Part shown: one piece after another, positions 15,790 through 25,292 of the stretch | How positions within the stretch are numbered: position 1 is the stretch's first letter | How the letters are laid out: each line of letters opens with the position of its first letter | Assembly (NCBI GenBank): GCA_035462025.1 | Contig: DATHUR010000086.1 | Span: 1-50,276 of the forward strand | From: Egicoccus sp035462025 | GTDB lineage: Bacteria > Actinomycetota > Nitriliruptoria > Nitriliruptorales > Nitriliruptoraceae | Direction of reading: 5' to 3' | DNA length: 50,276 bases | Notes under the pieces: model-generated | Database searches by the model: none | What the model was told of the DNA's origin: nothing | What the model saw: only the letters and a program-made list of their open reading frames with translations | Program-made: the position numbers and the translations under genes

Positions 15790-17477
15790 GCGTCGGGACG
15801 GTGCAACGGAGCGGTGAGCGGCGCGCCACGTGGCGGGTGGTCCGCCACATGATGGGCGTCCGCAAGGGCGCGTACTGGGGTGGCGGCGTCATCTGGTGGG
15901 GGTTCGTCCTGGCGCCGCTGCTGGTGGGCGTACTGCTCGAGCGCCTCTTCGACGCACTCGACGACGGCGGTCCCGCGCTGCTGTTCCTGGCGGCCGTGAC
16001 GGGCGTCGAGGTGGCGCGGGCGGTGTCGTTGCCGCTGGTCGGCTGGGTGTTCGAGCCGTTCTGGGGCCATACGGAGACGGTGCTGCGGACCAACGTCCTG
16101 CGGGCCCAACTGCACCCGGACCCGGCGCAGCGGGGTGCACCGATCACCGACGCCGCCGCGGCGATGCCGCTGTTCCGCGACGACCCCGAGCACGTCGCCC
16201 GGGCCACCGACTTCTGGCTGACCCTGGTCGCGACCGGCGGGATCGCGCTGGTGGCCCTGGGGGTCATCGCGACCATCGATCCGCTGGTCGCGATGGCGGT
16301 TGCGCTGCCCCTGCTGTTGGCCTCGGCCAGCGGTTACCTGATCGCGCCGATGGTGCGCCGTCGCCGGGCCGAGGACCGCACCGTCACGGGCGAGGTGACC
16401 GGCTTCCTCGGCGAGGCATTCGGTGCCGTCACCACGGTGACCACCGCCGGTGCCGCGCCCGCGCTGTTGCGTCGCCTGGCGGAGCTGTGCGAGCGCCGGC
16501 GCGTCACCGCCGTTCGGGACCGGGTGGCGGGACAGCTGCTGTCGGCCGTCGGCGCCGCGGCCGGTGACGTCGCCCTGGGTGCCGGGCTGTTGGCGGCCGC
16601 ACTCGTCGTCGGCGCCGACCTGACCGCGGGGCAGGTGGCGCTGCTGGCCGCGTACGCCCAGCTGCTGGCGGGTGTGCCGCGTCACTGGGCCGGCTGGCTC
16701 ACCGTCCGCCGACACGCGGACGTGTCCGTCGAACGGTTGCGTGGCGCCGTCGCCGACCGCGACGTCGGCCACCTGATCGCGCCGATCGGGCCGGTCCCGC
16801 TGATGCCACCGCCCGTCGAGCGGCATCCGCTGCCGCCGGCGCCGCGCGCGCCGCGCCTGCAGCTGGTGGGCCTGGTCACGCAGACGCCTGACGGCCAGCG
16901 CCTCGGGCCGATCGACCTCGACGTGCCGGCCGGCGGGTTCGCCGTGGTCACCGGACACGTCGCCGCGGGCAAGACCACCCTGGTACGGGCGGTCCTCGGC
17001 CTCGCGCCGCTGCTCGAGGGAGAGATCCGGTGGGACGGCGAGGTCGTCGACCCCTCGCGGTGGATGACGCCGCCACGTGCGGCCTACGTCGCGCAGGTGC
17101 CCACGCTGTTCAGCGAGGCCCTCGACGACAACCTGCGGCTTGGCTGGGACGTGGCCGAGGCCGACGTGCACGCGGCGCTCGACGCTGCTGCCGCCCGCGA
17201 ACTCGTCGGCGAACTCGAGTACGGCCTCGACACGCGACTGGGCCCGCGCGGTGTGCGACTGTCGGGGGGACAGGCCCACCGGGTCGCGGCCGCACGGGCC
17301 CTGGTCGCCGGATCGGCGTTGGTGGTCGCCGACGACCTGTCCGCGGCGCTCGACGCCGAGACCGAGGCGACGCTGCTCGACCGCATCCTGGGCGACCGCA
17401 GCCGCACGATGCTGGTGGTCTCGCACCGCCCGTCCGTTATCGAACGGGCCGACGTCGTCCTCGACCTCGACGCCTGA
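15786..17477 (+). CDS. ABC exporter subunit B (TMD-NBD half transporter, degenerate catalytic Glu)
   Basis: A 563-residue half transporter with membrane helices in residues about 35-310 and an ATPase domain from about 355. Walker A HVAAGKTTL near 394, canonical signature RLSGGQAHR near 490, but Walker B reads LVVADDLSAALD, with Asp where the catalytic Glu should be. Combined with the degenerate signature of subunit A, one of the two ATP sites loses both elements and the other keeps both. ATG 15786 overlaps the stop of subunit A (ATGA). A proline-rich linker (PVPLMPPPVERHPLPPAP) joins the two domains. Confidence 0.9.
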   Translation: MSVGTVQRSGERRATWRVVRHMMGVRKGAYWGGGVIWWGFVLAPLLVGVLLERLFDALDDGGPALLFLAAVTGVEVARAVSLPLVGWVFEPFWGHTETVLRTNVLRAQLHPDPAQRGAPITDAAAAMPLFRDDPEHVARATDFWLTLVATGGIALVALGVIATIDPLVAMAVALPLLLASASGYLIAPMVRRRRAEDRTVTGEVTGFLGEAFGAVTTVTTAGAAPALLRRLAELCERRRVTAVRDRVAGQLLSAVGAAAGDVALGAGLLAAALVVGADLTAGQVALLAAYAQLLAGVPRHWAGWLTVRRHADVSVERLRGAVADRDVGHLIAPIGPVPLMPPPVERHPLPPAPRAPRLQLVGLVTQTPDGQRLGPIDLDVPAGGFAVVTGHVAAGKTTLVRAVLGLAPLLEGEIRWDGEVVDPSRWMTPPRAAYVAQVPTLFSEALDDNLRLGWDVAEADVHAALDAAAARELVGELEYGLDTRLGPRGVRLSGGQAHRVAAARALVAGSALVVADDLSAALDAETEATLLDRILGDRSRTMLVVSHRPSVIERADVVLDLDA

Positions 17478-17479
17478 CG

Positions 17480-17517
17480 GCGACTATGCGTCGATCCTGT
17501 CAGCGACTATGCGTCGA
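17480..17517. repeat. 15-bp direct repeat at the 3' end of the MerR gene
   Basis: GCGACTATGCGTCGA occurs at 17480-17494 and 17503-17517. The second copy contains the last codons and stop (CTA, 17507-17509, reverse strand) of the MerR gene, so the first copy is a duplicate of the gene's end including a second in-line stop triplet. Confidence 0.6.
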
Positions 17518-18271
17518 CACCGTGCCGCTTCGCGTTGGCCACGATCGCGTCACGCAGCCAGACCGCGAGGCCCTCGCGCTGCCTGTCGTAGTTCGCCTTG
17601 AACCGCGGGTCGTCGACGTACATCTGCCCGAGGTTGACGTGCATGGCGTGCGGGCAGTCGTAGAACCACTCGTGGATCTGCAGGCGGGCGCGTTCGGCGA
17701 GGTCCATGGCGCGCTCGTCGTCCGGGGCGATGCCGGCGTCCAGCGCGGCGACCATGTCGGTGCCGAGCGTCTCCTGCTCGTTCTTGAACCGCAGCCAGTC
17801 GGCCTTGGTGTAGCTCGAGGTCCGTTGCCGCGACTGGCGCCAGGCGTCGGTCTCACCCCAACGCTGCTCGGCCTCCTCGGCGTGTTCGCCGGGGTCGAAG
17901 TCGCCGAAGACCTCGAACATCTCGTCCGGGTCGAGGTTGATTCCCATCTTTCGTGCCTCCATCGTGCGTTCGAGGACGGTGACGAGCCGCTCGAGCCGTT
18001 CGATCCGGTCCTGCAGGGCGTCGCGCTGGCGGGCCAGGTGCGACAACGGGTCCTCGTCACCGTCGAGCAACCCGGCGATGTCTTCCAGCGGCAGGTCGAG
18101 TTCGCGGTAGAACAGGATCCGCTGCAGGCGGTCGAGGTCGGGCGGTTCGTAGCCGCGCCGCCCCGATCCGGTCCGCCGGCTCGGGGAGAGCAGGCCGATG
18201 GCGTCGTAGTGGTGCAGCGTGCGGACCGTCACCCCGGCGAACCGGGCGACCTCGCCGATCGAGTAGCTCAC
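17507..18271 (-). CDS. MerR-family regulator with TipA-like C-terminal domain
   Basis: A 254-residue regulator. Residues 1-70 are a MerR helix-turn-helix (VSYSIGEVARFAGVTVRTLH, HYDAIGLLSPSRR), residues about 75-115 a dimerising coiled coil, and about 125-254 a TipAS-like ligand domain (WGETDAWRQSRQRTSSYTK, HEWFYDCPHAMHVNLGQMYV). TipA proteins bind thiopeptides and other multidrug ligands and activate their own promoter. GTG 18271 is used, with GAGGAGGGG upstream; a longer frame from 18355 would run into the operator. The promoter has the 19-bp spacer diagnostic of MerR activation. The neighbouring convergent ABC exporter could be a functional partner, but no shared operator was seen there. 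Confidence 0.9.
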   Translation of the reverse strand: MSYSIGEVARFAGVTVRTLHHYDAIGLLSPSRRTGSGRRGYEPPDLDRLQRILFYRELDLPLEDIAGLLDGDEDPLSHLARQRDALQDRIERLERLVTVLERTMEARKMGINLDPDEMFEVFGDFDPGEHAEEAEQRWGETDAWRQSRQRTSSYTKADWLRFKNEQETLGTDMVAALDAGIAPDDERAMDLAERARLQIHEWFYDCPHAMHVNLGQMYVDDPRFKANYDRQREGLAVWLRDAIVANAKRHGVDA

Positions 18272-18324
18272 CGGGGCTCGTCCCCTCCTCGTGTCGTGTG
18301 TCGTCCGGTCGGGCGACGTGGAGG

Positions 18325-18355
18325 ACGCTACGACCTGACGTAACGTCAGGTTCAA
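18325..18355 (-). promoter_or_regulatory. MerR-type autoregulated promoter with 19-bp spacer and palindrome
   Basis: On the minus strand TTGAAC (18355-18350) and TAGCGT (18330-18325) are separated by 19 bases, longer than the usual 17. A perfect palindrome fills this spacer: ACCTGACGT (18333-18341), one base, ACGTCAGGT (18343-18351). This is the standard architecture for activation by MerR proteins through DNA untwisting. Confidence 0.85.
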
Positions 18356-18552
18356 GGGCCGGACCAGCAGACGTGCGTGGTGCGCTCAGGCCGGCACGTC
18401 GGCGCTGCGAGGGCGCGCCCGGGGTCGTCCACGGCAGGGTGTTCGCATGGCGCGCGAGGTTTGCACGGTTTACCCTTTGTCCGGACGACCGGCTCCGAAC
18501 CCTGCGTTGACACTCCAGATCTCCGACTCCCTCAACCCGGAAGGATCCTTAC

Positions 18553-19725
<1,173 letters not shown>

Positions 19726-19728
19726 CGG

Positions 19729-20286
19729 TCAACCGGCACGGTCGTACGCCTGCCGGAGCCAGCCTGCGACCGCCGTGTCGACCTCGGTCGCATCGTGCAG
19801 GTACAGGCGGTGCGAGCACATGCCCGAGGCCTCCTCGATACGGGCGTCGGCGGGGGTCCCGGGCAGGTTGAGGCCGAGTTCGGCCCGCTTCGACGAGACG
19901 GGTCTGAGCACGGCGAACTGCTTGCGCCGGCGCAGGCTCACGCCCGTCTTCTGCACCACCACCTCGACGTCGTCACCGAGCGACCGTGCGAGCTCGACGA
20001 GTCGGTCGTGGATCGCCCGCAGGTGAACCTTCGCGCCCGCGTACTGGGCGGCGAGGAGGTCGTCGCTTCGCGCAGGCCCGCCGGCGAGCAGCTCGCGTGC
20101 CTTCGTCGCGAGCAGGTTCGCGTTTCCGTGACCCATCCCGTGCTCGGCCTTGAGCAACGCGATGATCTGACCGTGCTTCTCGAGCCCACGGTCGCGGACG
20201 AGTTCGGCGACCCGCGTCGGCGTCAGGCCGTGGTCGCGTTCGATGTTGGCCAGTTGCGTCGCGACCTGCTGTTCCGGCGTGGCCAT
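19729..20286 (-). CDS. DUF4287/DUF5655-type protein
   Basis: A 185-residue protein with an N-terminal DUF4287-like half (QLANIERDHGLTPTRVAELV, GLEKHGQIIALLKAEHGMGH, residues about 10-65) and a C-terminal DUF5655-like half (SDDLLAAQYAGAKVHLRAIH and LVELARSLGDDVEVVVQKTGV). Both are domains of unknown function common in actinobacteria. ATG 20286 has GGAGG six to ten bases upstream. It converges on moeZ with only three bases between stops. A cytoplasmic location is likely, as no signal is visible. I assign no function. Confidence 0.8.
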   Translation of the reverse strand: MATPEQQVATQLANIERDHGLTPTRVAELVRDRGLEKHGQIIALLKAEHGMGHGNANLLATKARELLAGGPARSDDLLAAQYAGAKVHLRAIHDRLVELARSLGDDVEVVVQKTGVSLRRRKQFAVLRPVSSKRAELGLNLPGTPADARIEEASGMCSHRLYLHDATEVDTAVAGWLRQAYDRAG

Positions 20287-20369
20287 CCGCGTCCTCCTGT
20301 TCCCGGACGGCCGGATACTCGCGCACGCCGACCGGCCAGGGCTTGGACGATTCGCGCACGGCTGCGGGC

Positions 20370-21221
20370 TCACGGTTCCGGCACGAACCCCGCGGAACCG
20401 GCGTCGTCGTCGAGCGGGCCGTACAGGCGCTGCGCCGCGAGGTACGCGCTGGGGGTGACGCCGGTGTGGCGACGGAAGTCGCGGATCAGGTGTGACTGGT
20501 CGTACCACCCGAGTTCGGCCGCACGCCCGCCCCAGTCGACGCTGCCGCGGCCGTCGATGTCCTCGAGCAGGCGACGGACCCGGAGCAGCCGCGCGAGCAC
20601 TCGCGGACTGAGTCCGACGACGCGGGCAAAGTCGCGACCGAGCTGGGCCGGCGACACGCCGACCGCCGCGGCGACCGCGCTGACCGGCCGCGTGGGTTGC
20701 GCCTCGAGCAGCGCCACCGCGCGCTCGCACCGCTCCAGGCCCGGCACGGCGAGGTCGAGGTTCGCGTCGAGATGATCGACCACCAGGTCCAGGCGCTGTT
20801 CCGGATCGGTGTCGGACAACAGCCGGTCCCGGAGTCGTCGCGCCGGTCGCCACGCCGGCAACAGCGGATCCACACTGCGGCGGTGCGCGGCCGGTGTCAC
20901 GCCGAGCGCGGGACCGGCTCCGACGGGGGTGGTGACCACGACGACCACGTGGGTCTCGCCCAGCGGTTCGTTCACGATCGGGCGGTCGTGGGGCCCGATG
21001 AGCAGGCCGGTGGTGCTCGCAAGGCTGCGCCCGGCACCGTCGTCTGCGATCTGCCGGATCGGGTCGCCGAGGATGATCACGGCGACCGTGGAGCCGGTCG
21101 GTGCGATCCGCTCACGGGCATAGGGCACCGTCCCGCGGACGTGCCAGACGCCCTCGACCGCGCGGGCCAGCGGACCGGTGGGCGTACGAACCCGGACGTC
21201 GAAGTCGAGTGGAGCCGGCAT
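20370..21221 (-). CDS. AraC-family transcriptional regulator
   Basis: A 283-residue regulator. The C-terminal 110 residues hold the double helix-turn-helix of AraC proteins: VSAVAAAVGVSPAQLGRDFA and, after SPRVLARLLRVRRLLE, AAELGWYDQSHLIRDFRRHT followed by GVTPSAYL. The N-terminal 150 residues are a beta-rich sensory part (TVAVIILGDPIRQIADDG, LIGPHDRPIVNEP) of the type often annotated DUF6597. It is divergent from the cupredoxin lipoprotein gene and may control it, which is inference from position only. The -10-like TAGCGT six bases before the ATG suggests a leaderless transcript. Confidence 0.87.
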   Translation of the reverse strand: MPAPLDFDVRVRTPTGPLARAVEGVWHVRGTVPYARERIAPTGSTVAVIILGDPIRQIADDGAGRSLASTTGLLIGPHDRPIVNEPLGETHVVVVVTTPVGAGPALGVTPAAHRRSVDPLLPAWRPARRLRDRLLSDTDPEQRLDLVVDHLDANLDLAVPGLERCERAVALLEAQPTRPVSAVAAAVGVSPAQLGRDFARVVGLSPRVLARLLRVRRLLEDIDGRGSVDWGGRAAELGWYDQSHLIRDFRRHTGVTPSAYLAAQRLYGPLDDDAGSAGFVPEP

Positions 21222-21227
21222 GGCGCG

Positions 21228-21233
21228 ACGCTA
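21228..21233 (-). promoter_or_regulatory. -10-like element of the AraC regulator gene
   Basis: TAGCGT on the minus strand lies six bases before ATG 21221, so transcription would start at or next to the start codon. The -35 region is weak. Confidence 0.35.
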
Positions 21234-21342
21234 GCGCCGGTGTGCCTGGCGGCGACGGGCCGAAGCTGTGATCGGCCGATACCGGTGCGTACGCTGCGCG
21301 TGACGGCCCGAGCGGGCCGTCCTCGTGGGAGCAAGGGGAGAC

Positions 21343-23367
21343 GTGCGACGTCACGCGCGCGGTTGGACGGTCGCCGGTGTGCTCGGACTCGGGCTGCTGC
21401 TCGGCGCCTGTTCGGGGGGTGACGACGTCGTTGGCGGCGACGCGGTCACCGTCGAGATGTTCGACAACTTCTTCGAACCCGAGGACGTGACCGTCGCACC
21501 CGGCACGACCGTGGTGTTCGAGAACCTCGGTCGCGTGCAGCACAACGCCATCGACGTCGACGGCACCTGGGAGGTCGACCTGATCGACCCGGAGGAACAG
21601 ATCAGACTCACCTTCGACGAACCGGGCACCTACACCTACTACTGCAGCCTGCACGCGCCCGCGGACGCCTCGGGCGGCATGGTCGGCACCCTGACGGTCA
21701 GCGACGTCGCCGGTGCCTCGGACGGTGCGATCGACGTGGACGCGACGGCGACCGACGAGCGCATCGCCGCGGTCGAACCGGTCGAGCCGACCGGCAACGT
21801 GCTGGGGGTCCCCGGCGACTATCCCACGATCCAGACCGCCGTCGACGCCGCCGAACCCGGCGACCTCGTGCTGGTCGAGCCGGGCGTCTACCGCGAGCAG
21901 GTCAACATCACCACGCCCCAGATCGTGCTGCGTGGCACCGATCGCAACGAGGTGGTGGTCGACGGGCAGTTCGAGCGCGAGATGGGCGTGATGGCGACCG
22001 CCGACGGGGTCACCGTCGAGAACATGACCGTGCGTGACGTCACCAGCAACGGCTTCTACTGGGACGGCGTGACCGGCTACCGCGGCAGCTACCTGACCGC
22101 GATCAACTCGGGCACCTACGGCATCTACGCCTTCGACTCGGTGGACGGGGTCTTCGAGCACTCCTACGCGTCCGGATCGGCCGACGGCGGCTACTACGTC
22201 GGCCAGTGCGAGGACTGCCGCTCGATCCTCAACGAGGTCACCGCGGAGTGGAACGCCTTCGGGTTCTCGGGCACCAACGCGAGCAACTCGCTGTACCTGG
22301 TCAACTCGATCTGGCGCAACAACGGGGCCGGGATCGTGCCCAACACGCTCGACTCGCAGCGCTACGCCCCCTCGCGCGGGGCGACGATCGCGGGGAACCT
22401 CGTGGTCTCCAACGGCAACTTCGACGGGCCGGTGAACTCGGCGACCTGGCCGGCCTTCGGTCACGGCATCGTCCTGGCCGGCGGGGTCCACCACGAGATC
22501 CGCGACAACGTCGTGCTCGACCATCCCGGCTACGGCATCGCGTCGACCCCCAACCTGCACCGCAACTTCTGGATGCCGGGCGGCAGCGAGATCACCGGCA
22601 ACCACGTGCGCGGATCGGGGCGGGCCGACATCGCCACGGTCGCACCGTCGCAGAACGGCGGTGACTGCTTCGCCGACAACGAGGTCGGTCGGTCGGCGCC
22701 CCGCATGCTGCAACAGGCGCGGCCCTGCGACGGCCTGGCGGTCCCCAGCATCGGCACCTATCGCGACACGCTGCTGATGGTGGGGCAACTCGGCCACTTC
22801 CCGGGCGAGCGCACGGCGCAGGACCTCGGCGACGTCCCCGAGCCCGGCGACCTCGAGCAGATGCCCGGCGGCGCCGATGCGCCCGTCGCACCGGCCGTGG
22901 ACGTGTTCGCCACGTACGACGGCGTCGATCTCGACGCGATCGAGCGTCCGGCGGTGCCCGACGACGTCGAACTCGACCACGGTGACGAGACCCGACTCCT
23001 CGGGTTCACGTTGCGCGACCTGCGCGGCTGGCCGGCGTACTTCGTCGCCACCGGGTGGCTGCTGCCCATGCTGGCGCTGGTCGTGCTGGCGTTCCTCGCC
23101 GTCGGTGCCGTGCTCCGGAGTGTCACCGGTGCAGGAGGCAAGATGGTGTGGGTGCTGCTGGTGGCCGTCCCGACCCTGCTGGCGGTCGTGTTGGGGTGGC
23201 CGATTGCGTTCGTCGTGGCGCTGCTGGCGTCCGGTACGGCCATCCTGCGCACCCGCGAGATACCGGGGCGCCGACGGATCGGGATCGTCGCCACCGCGGT
23301 GGGGACGATCCTGGTGCTCACGCCGGCGCTGGTCGCCGTCGGGGCGCTGGCGGCAGGCGTGCTGTGA
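21343..23367 (+). CDS. Lipoprotein with cupredoxin domain, NosD-like beta-helix and C-terminal membrane anchor
   Basis: A 674-residue exported protein. Residues 1-25 are a lipoprotein signal (RRHARGW, hydrophobic core, lipobox LLGAC). Residues about 35-120 form a plastocyanin-like cupredoxin with copper ligands QHN, YYC, SLH and GGMVG (His, Cys, His, Met). Residues about 140-470 are a right-handed beta-helix (PTIQTAVDAAEPGDLVLVEP, NGAGIV, DNVVLDHPGYGIAS) of the NosD/CASH type, used in copper insertion and sugar hydrolysis. The C-terminus has about four membrane helices (from GWLLPMLALVVLAFL). GTG 21343 gives a proper signal peptide; GTG 21325 is possible. The stop overlaps the multicopper oxidase start, so the two products probably act together on copper or electron transfer outside the membrane. 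Confidence 0.85.
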   Translation: MRRHARGWTVAGVLGLGLLLGACSGGDDVVGGDAVTVEMFDNFFEPEDVTVAPGTTVVFENLGRVQHNAIDVDGTWEVDLIDPEEQIRLTFDEPGTYTYYCSLHAPADASGGMVGTLTVSDVAGASDGAIDVDATATDERIAAVEPVEPTGNVLGVPGDYPTIQTAVDAAEPGDLVLVEPGVYREQVNITTPQIVLRGTDRNEVVVDGQFEREMGVMATADGVTVENMTVRDVTSNGFYWDGVTGYRGSYLTAINSGTYGIYAFDSVDGVFEHSYASGSADGGYYVGQCEDCRSILNEVTAEWNAFGFSGTNASNSLYLVNSIWRNNGAGIVPNTLDSQRYAPSRGATIAGNLVVSNGNFDGPVNSATWPAFGHGIVLAGGVHHEIRDNVVLDHPGYGIASTPNLHRNFWMPGGSEITGNHVRGSGRADIATVAPSQNGGDCFADNEVGRSAPRMLQQARPCDGLAVPSIGTYRDTLLMVGQLGHFPGERTAQDLGDVPEPGDLEQMPGGADAPVAPAVDVFATYDGVDLDAIERPAVPDDVELDHGDETRLLGFTLRDLRGWPAYFVATGWLLPMLALVVLAFLAVGAVLRSVTGAGGKMVWVLLVAVPTLLAVVLGWPIAFVVALLASGTAILRTREIPGRRRIGIVATAVGTILVLTPALVAVGALAAGVL

Positions 23368-24476
23368 ACGATCCGGCCCCCGACACCTCCGACAGCACCG
23401 GGACGTCCGGGCCTCGTGACGCCGCCGACCTGCCGCGGATGGACCGGCGCCGGCTGCTGCTGCGTGGCGGTGTCGGCGGCGCGCTGCTGCTCGGCGGCGC
23501 GGCGCTCGGGCGCGGCACCGCCCAGGGCCAGCCGCTCGATGACGGTGCCCAGGGGCACGCCGGCGAGGACTACGACGGGGCCGGCGCGGCGCACACCGGC
23601 ACCACCCACGACGACCTCGAGCGGCTCGGGTTGGTGCGTGGTGGGTACGGGCACGGTCCGCAACCGCCGCGCGACCTCGACGACGCACTGATCGACGCCC
23701 TGACCCATCCGCCGGCGCCATCGAGCGGATCGGGCGAGATGTCGATCGCCGTGACCGAGACGCGCTGGCCGGTCGCCGAGGGTGCGGCGGTGGACGCCTG
23801 GGCCTATGGCGGACGGGTCCCGGGGCCGGTGCTGCGCATCACCGCGGGGGAGCGGCTGCGCGTCACCGTCGACAACCGGACCGGACGCGGCCACAACCTG
23901 CACCTGCACGGTAGCCACGACCCGCAGATGGACGGCTGGGAGCCGATCCCGCCCGGCGGCAGCTTCACCTACGACGTCGCGCCCGGCCCGGCGGGCCTGC
24001 ATCCCTACCACTGTCATCTGGCGCCCTACGCCGAGCACCTCCGGCGCGGCCTGTACGGGCTGATGATCGTCGACCCGCCCGGCGGCCGCGAACCGGCGAC
24101 CGAGGTGACCCTGGTGCTCAGCGGTTTCGACCTGACCGGGTCGGGCACCAACGACGTCTACGCGTTCAACGGGATCTGTGGCCTCTACGACCGTCATCCG
24201 ATCGTCGTGCCGGCCGGCGAACTGGTGCGCGCGTACGTCGCGAACATGGTCGAGGGGGAGGCGGTCGGCAGCTTCCACCTGCACGCCCAGACCTTCGACG
24301 TCTACCGGACCGGGACCGGCGAGGCGCCACACGAGCACACCGACGTCGTCACCCTCGGGCAGGGCGAGCGGGCGATGCTCGAGTTCCGTCTGCCCGCCAA
24401 GGGCCGCTACATGTTCCACCCGCACCAGCACCACATGGTCGAACGCGGCGCGATGGGCTGGTTCACCGCCATCTGA
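23364..24476 (+). CDS. Tat-exported two-domain multicopper oxidase (type 1 copper in domain 1)
   Basis: A 370-residue oxidase with a Tat signal (DRRRLLLRG near residue 28, then a hydrophobic stretch). Four copper motifs are present: HNLHLHG, HPYHCHLAPYAEHL, SFHLHAQTF and MFHPHQHHMV. The only cysteine ligand, HCH, is in the first domain, so type 1 copper is in domain 1, as in nitrite-reductase-like two-domain oxidases, while the His-x-His pairs for a trinuclear site remain. It could oxidise phenols, metals or Cu(I); nitrite reduction is not excluded. GTG 23364 overlaps the lipoprotein stop (GTGA). The region after the signal (QGHAGEDYDGAGAAHTG) is a low-complexity linker. Confidence 0.88.
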   Translation: MNDPAPDTSDSTGTSGPRDAADLPRMDRRRLLLRGGVGGALLLGGAALGRGTAQGQPLDDGAQGHAGEDYDGAGAAHTGTTHDDLERLGLVRGGYGHGPQPPRDLDDALIDALTHPPAPSSGSGEMSIAVTETRWPVAEGAAVDAWAYGGRVPGPVLRITAGERLRVTVDNRTGRGHNLHLHGSHDPQMDGWEPIPPGGSFTYDVAPGPAGLHPYHCHLAPYAEHLRRGLYGLMIVDPPGGREPATEVTLVLSGFDLTGSGTNDVYAFNGICGLYDRHPIVVPAGELVRAYVANMVEGEAVGSFHLHAQTFDVYRTGTGEAPHEHTDVVTLGQGERAMLEFRLPAKGRYMFHPHQHHMVERGAMGWFTAI

Positions 24477-24526
24477 GGAGGCAGCCGCACCGTCACTACC
24501 CGATCAGAAGCCTTCCCACAGCAGGC

Positions 24527-25210
24527 TCATGCCGGGAACGCGTGGCGTTCCACGGGCCCGCCGCTGTTGCGCCACTCGGGTAGCCCGTCCTCGAGCCTGA
24601 CCGCGTGACGGCCACGGGCGGTCAGGGCCCGGACGGCGTCGTCGGCGTAGACGCAGTAGGGGCCGCGGCAGTAGGCGACGACGTCACGGTCGGCCGGTAG
24701 GTCGTCGAGCAGGTCGTCGATCCGATGTGGCGGGATGGAGATCGCCCCGGGGAGGTGGCCGGCGGCGTACTCGGCTTCGGGGCGGACATCGACCACGATC
24801 ACCTCGCCGCGTTCGAGCCGTTCGAGTAGCTGGTCGCGGGTGATGACCTCGATGTCGGCGCGCTCGCCCAGGTAGTCATGGGCGAGCTCGTCGAGGTTCT
24901 CCACCTGGCTGACGGCGACCTTGCGCGTCACCCACCACAGCTCGAGTACGTCGTTCGAGGCGAGCTGGTAGTGGACGTGTGTGCCGCGGCGTCGGGTGGT
25001 CACCAGTCCCGCCCGGGCGAGGGTGCGCAGGTGGTGGGAGGTGTTGGCGATCGACTGGTCGATCTGGGTGGCGAGTTCCTCGACGGTGCGTTCGCCCTGG
25101 GAGAGCAGCTCGACGAGTTCGGCGCGCCGCCCCGAGGACAGCGCGCGCCCGATCGACGCGAAGGCGTCGAACAGCGCGTTCTTGGCCGCTCGCCGACGGT
25201 CTGGCGACAT
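24527..25210 (-). CDS. ArsR-family regulator fused to a rhodanese domain (persulfide sensor)
   Basis: A 227-residue fusion. Residues 1-95 are an ArsR winged helix (TVEELATQIDQSIANTSHHL, LARAGLVTTRRRGTHVHYQL) without any cysteine or ArsR-type metal ligands. Residues about 115-220 are a rhodanese with the active loop AYCRGPYCVYADDA, giving a Cys-x4-Cys pair. The pair is the only thiol chemistry available, so persulfide sensing through the rhodanese loop is the likely signal. ATG 25210 is preferred to the TTG at 25252; GGGAGG sits close upstream. The gene is divergent from a persulfide dioxygenase, with two shared operator-like palindromes between them. Confidence 0.9.
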   Translation of the reverse strand: MSPDRRRAAKNALFDAFASIGRALSSGRRAELVELLSQGERTVEELATQIDQSIANTSHHLRTLARAGLVTTRRRGTHVHYQLASNDVLELWWVTRKVAVSQVENLDELAHDYLGERADIEVITRDQLLERLERGEVIVVDVRPEAEYAAGHLPGAISIPPHRIDDLLDDLPADRDVVAYCRGPYCVYADDAVRALTARGRHAVRLEDGLPEWRNSGGPVERHAFPA

Positions 25211-25247
25211 GCCCTCCCTTTCCCGTGCTGCTGGAGCGTAGCGCTTG

Positions 25248-25264
25248 TTCAAATGATGACTTGA
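25248..25264. promoter_or_regulatory. ArsR-type operator copy 1
   Basis: TTCAA (25248-25252), eight bases, TTGA (25261-25264). It matches copy 2 in TTCAAA, the inner AT and ACTTGA. It lies just upstream of the regulator gene. Confidence 0.6.
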
Positions 25265-25292
25265 CAGCGGGACGCGTCGCGTGCAGCCTTCA

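Noticed and set aside
18507..18512. Consensus TTGACA upstream of moeZ
   Set aside because: No TANNNT box lies 16-19 bases downstream, so no promoter is called.
25261..25266. TTGACA between the ArsR-rhodanese gene and the dioxygenase gene
   Set aside because: It is part of the first operator palindrome and no -10 box fits at the proper distance; a promoter there remains possible but unsupported.
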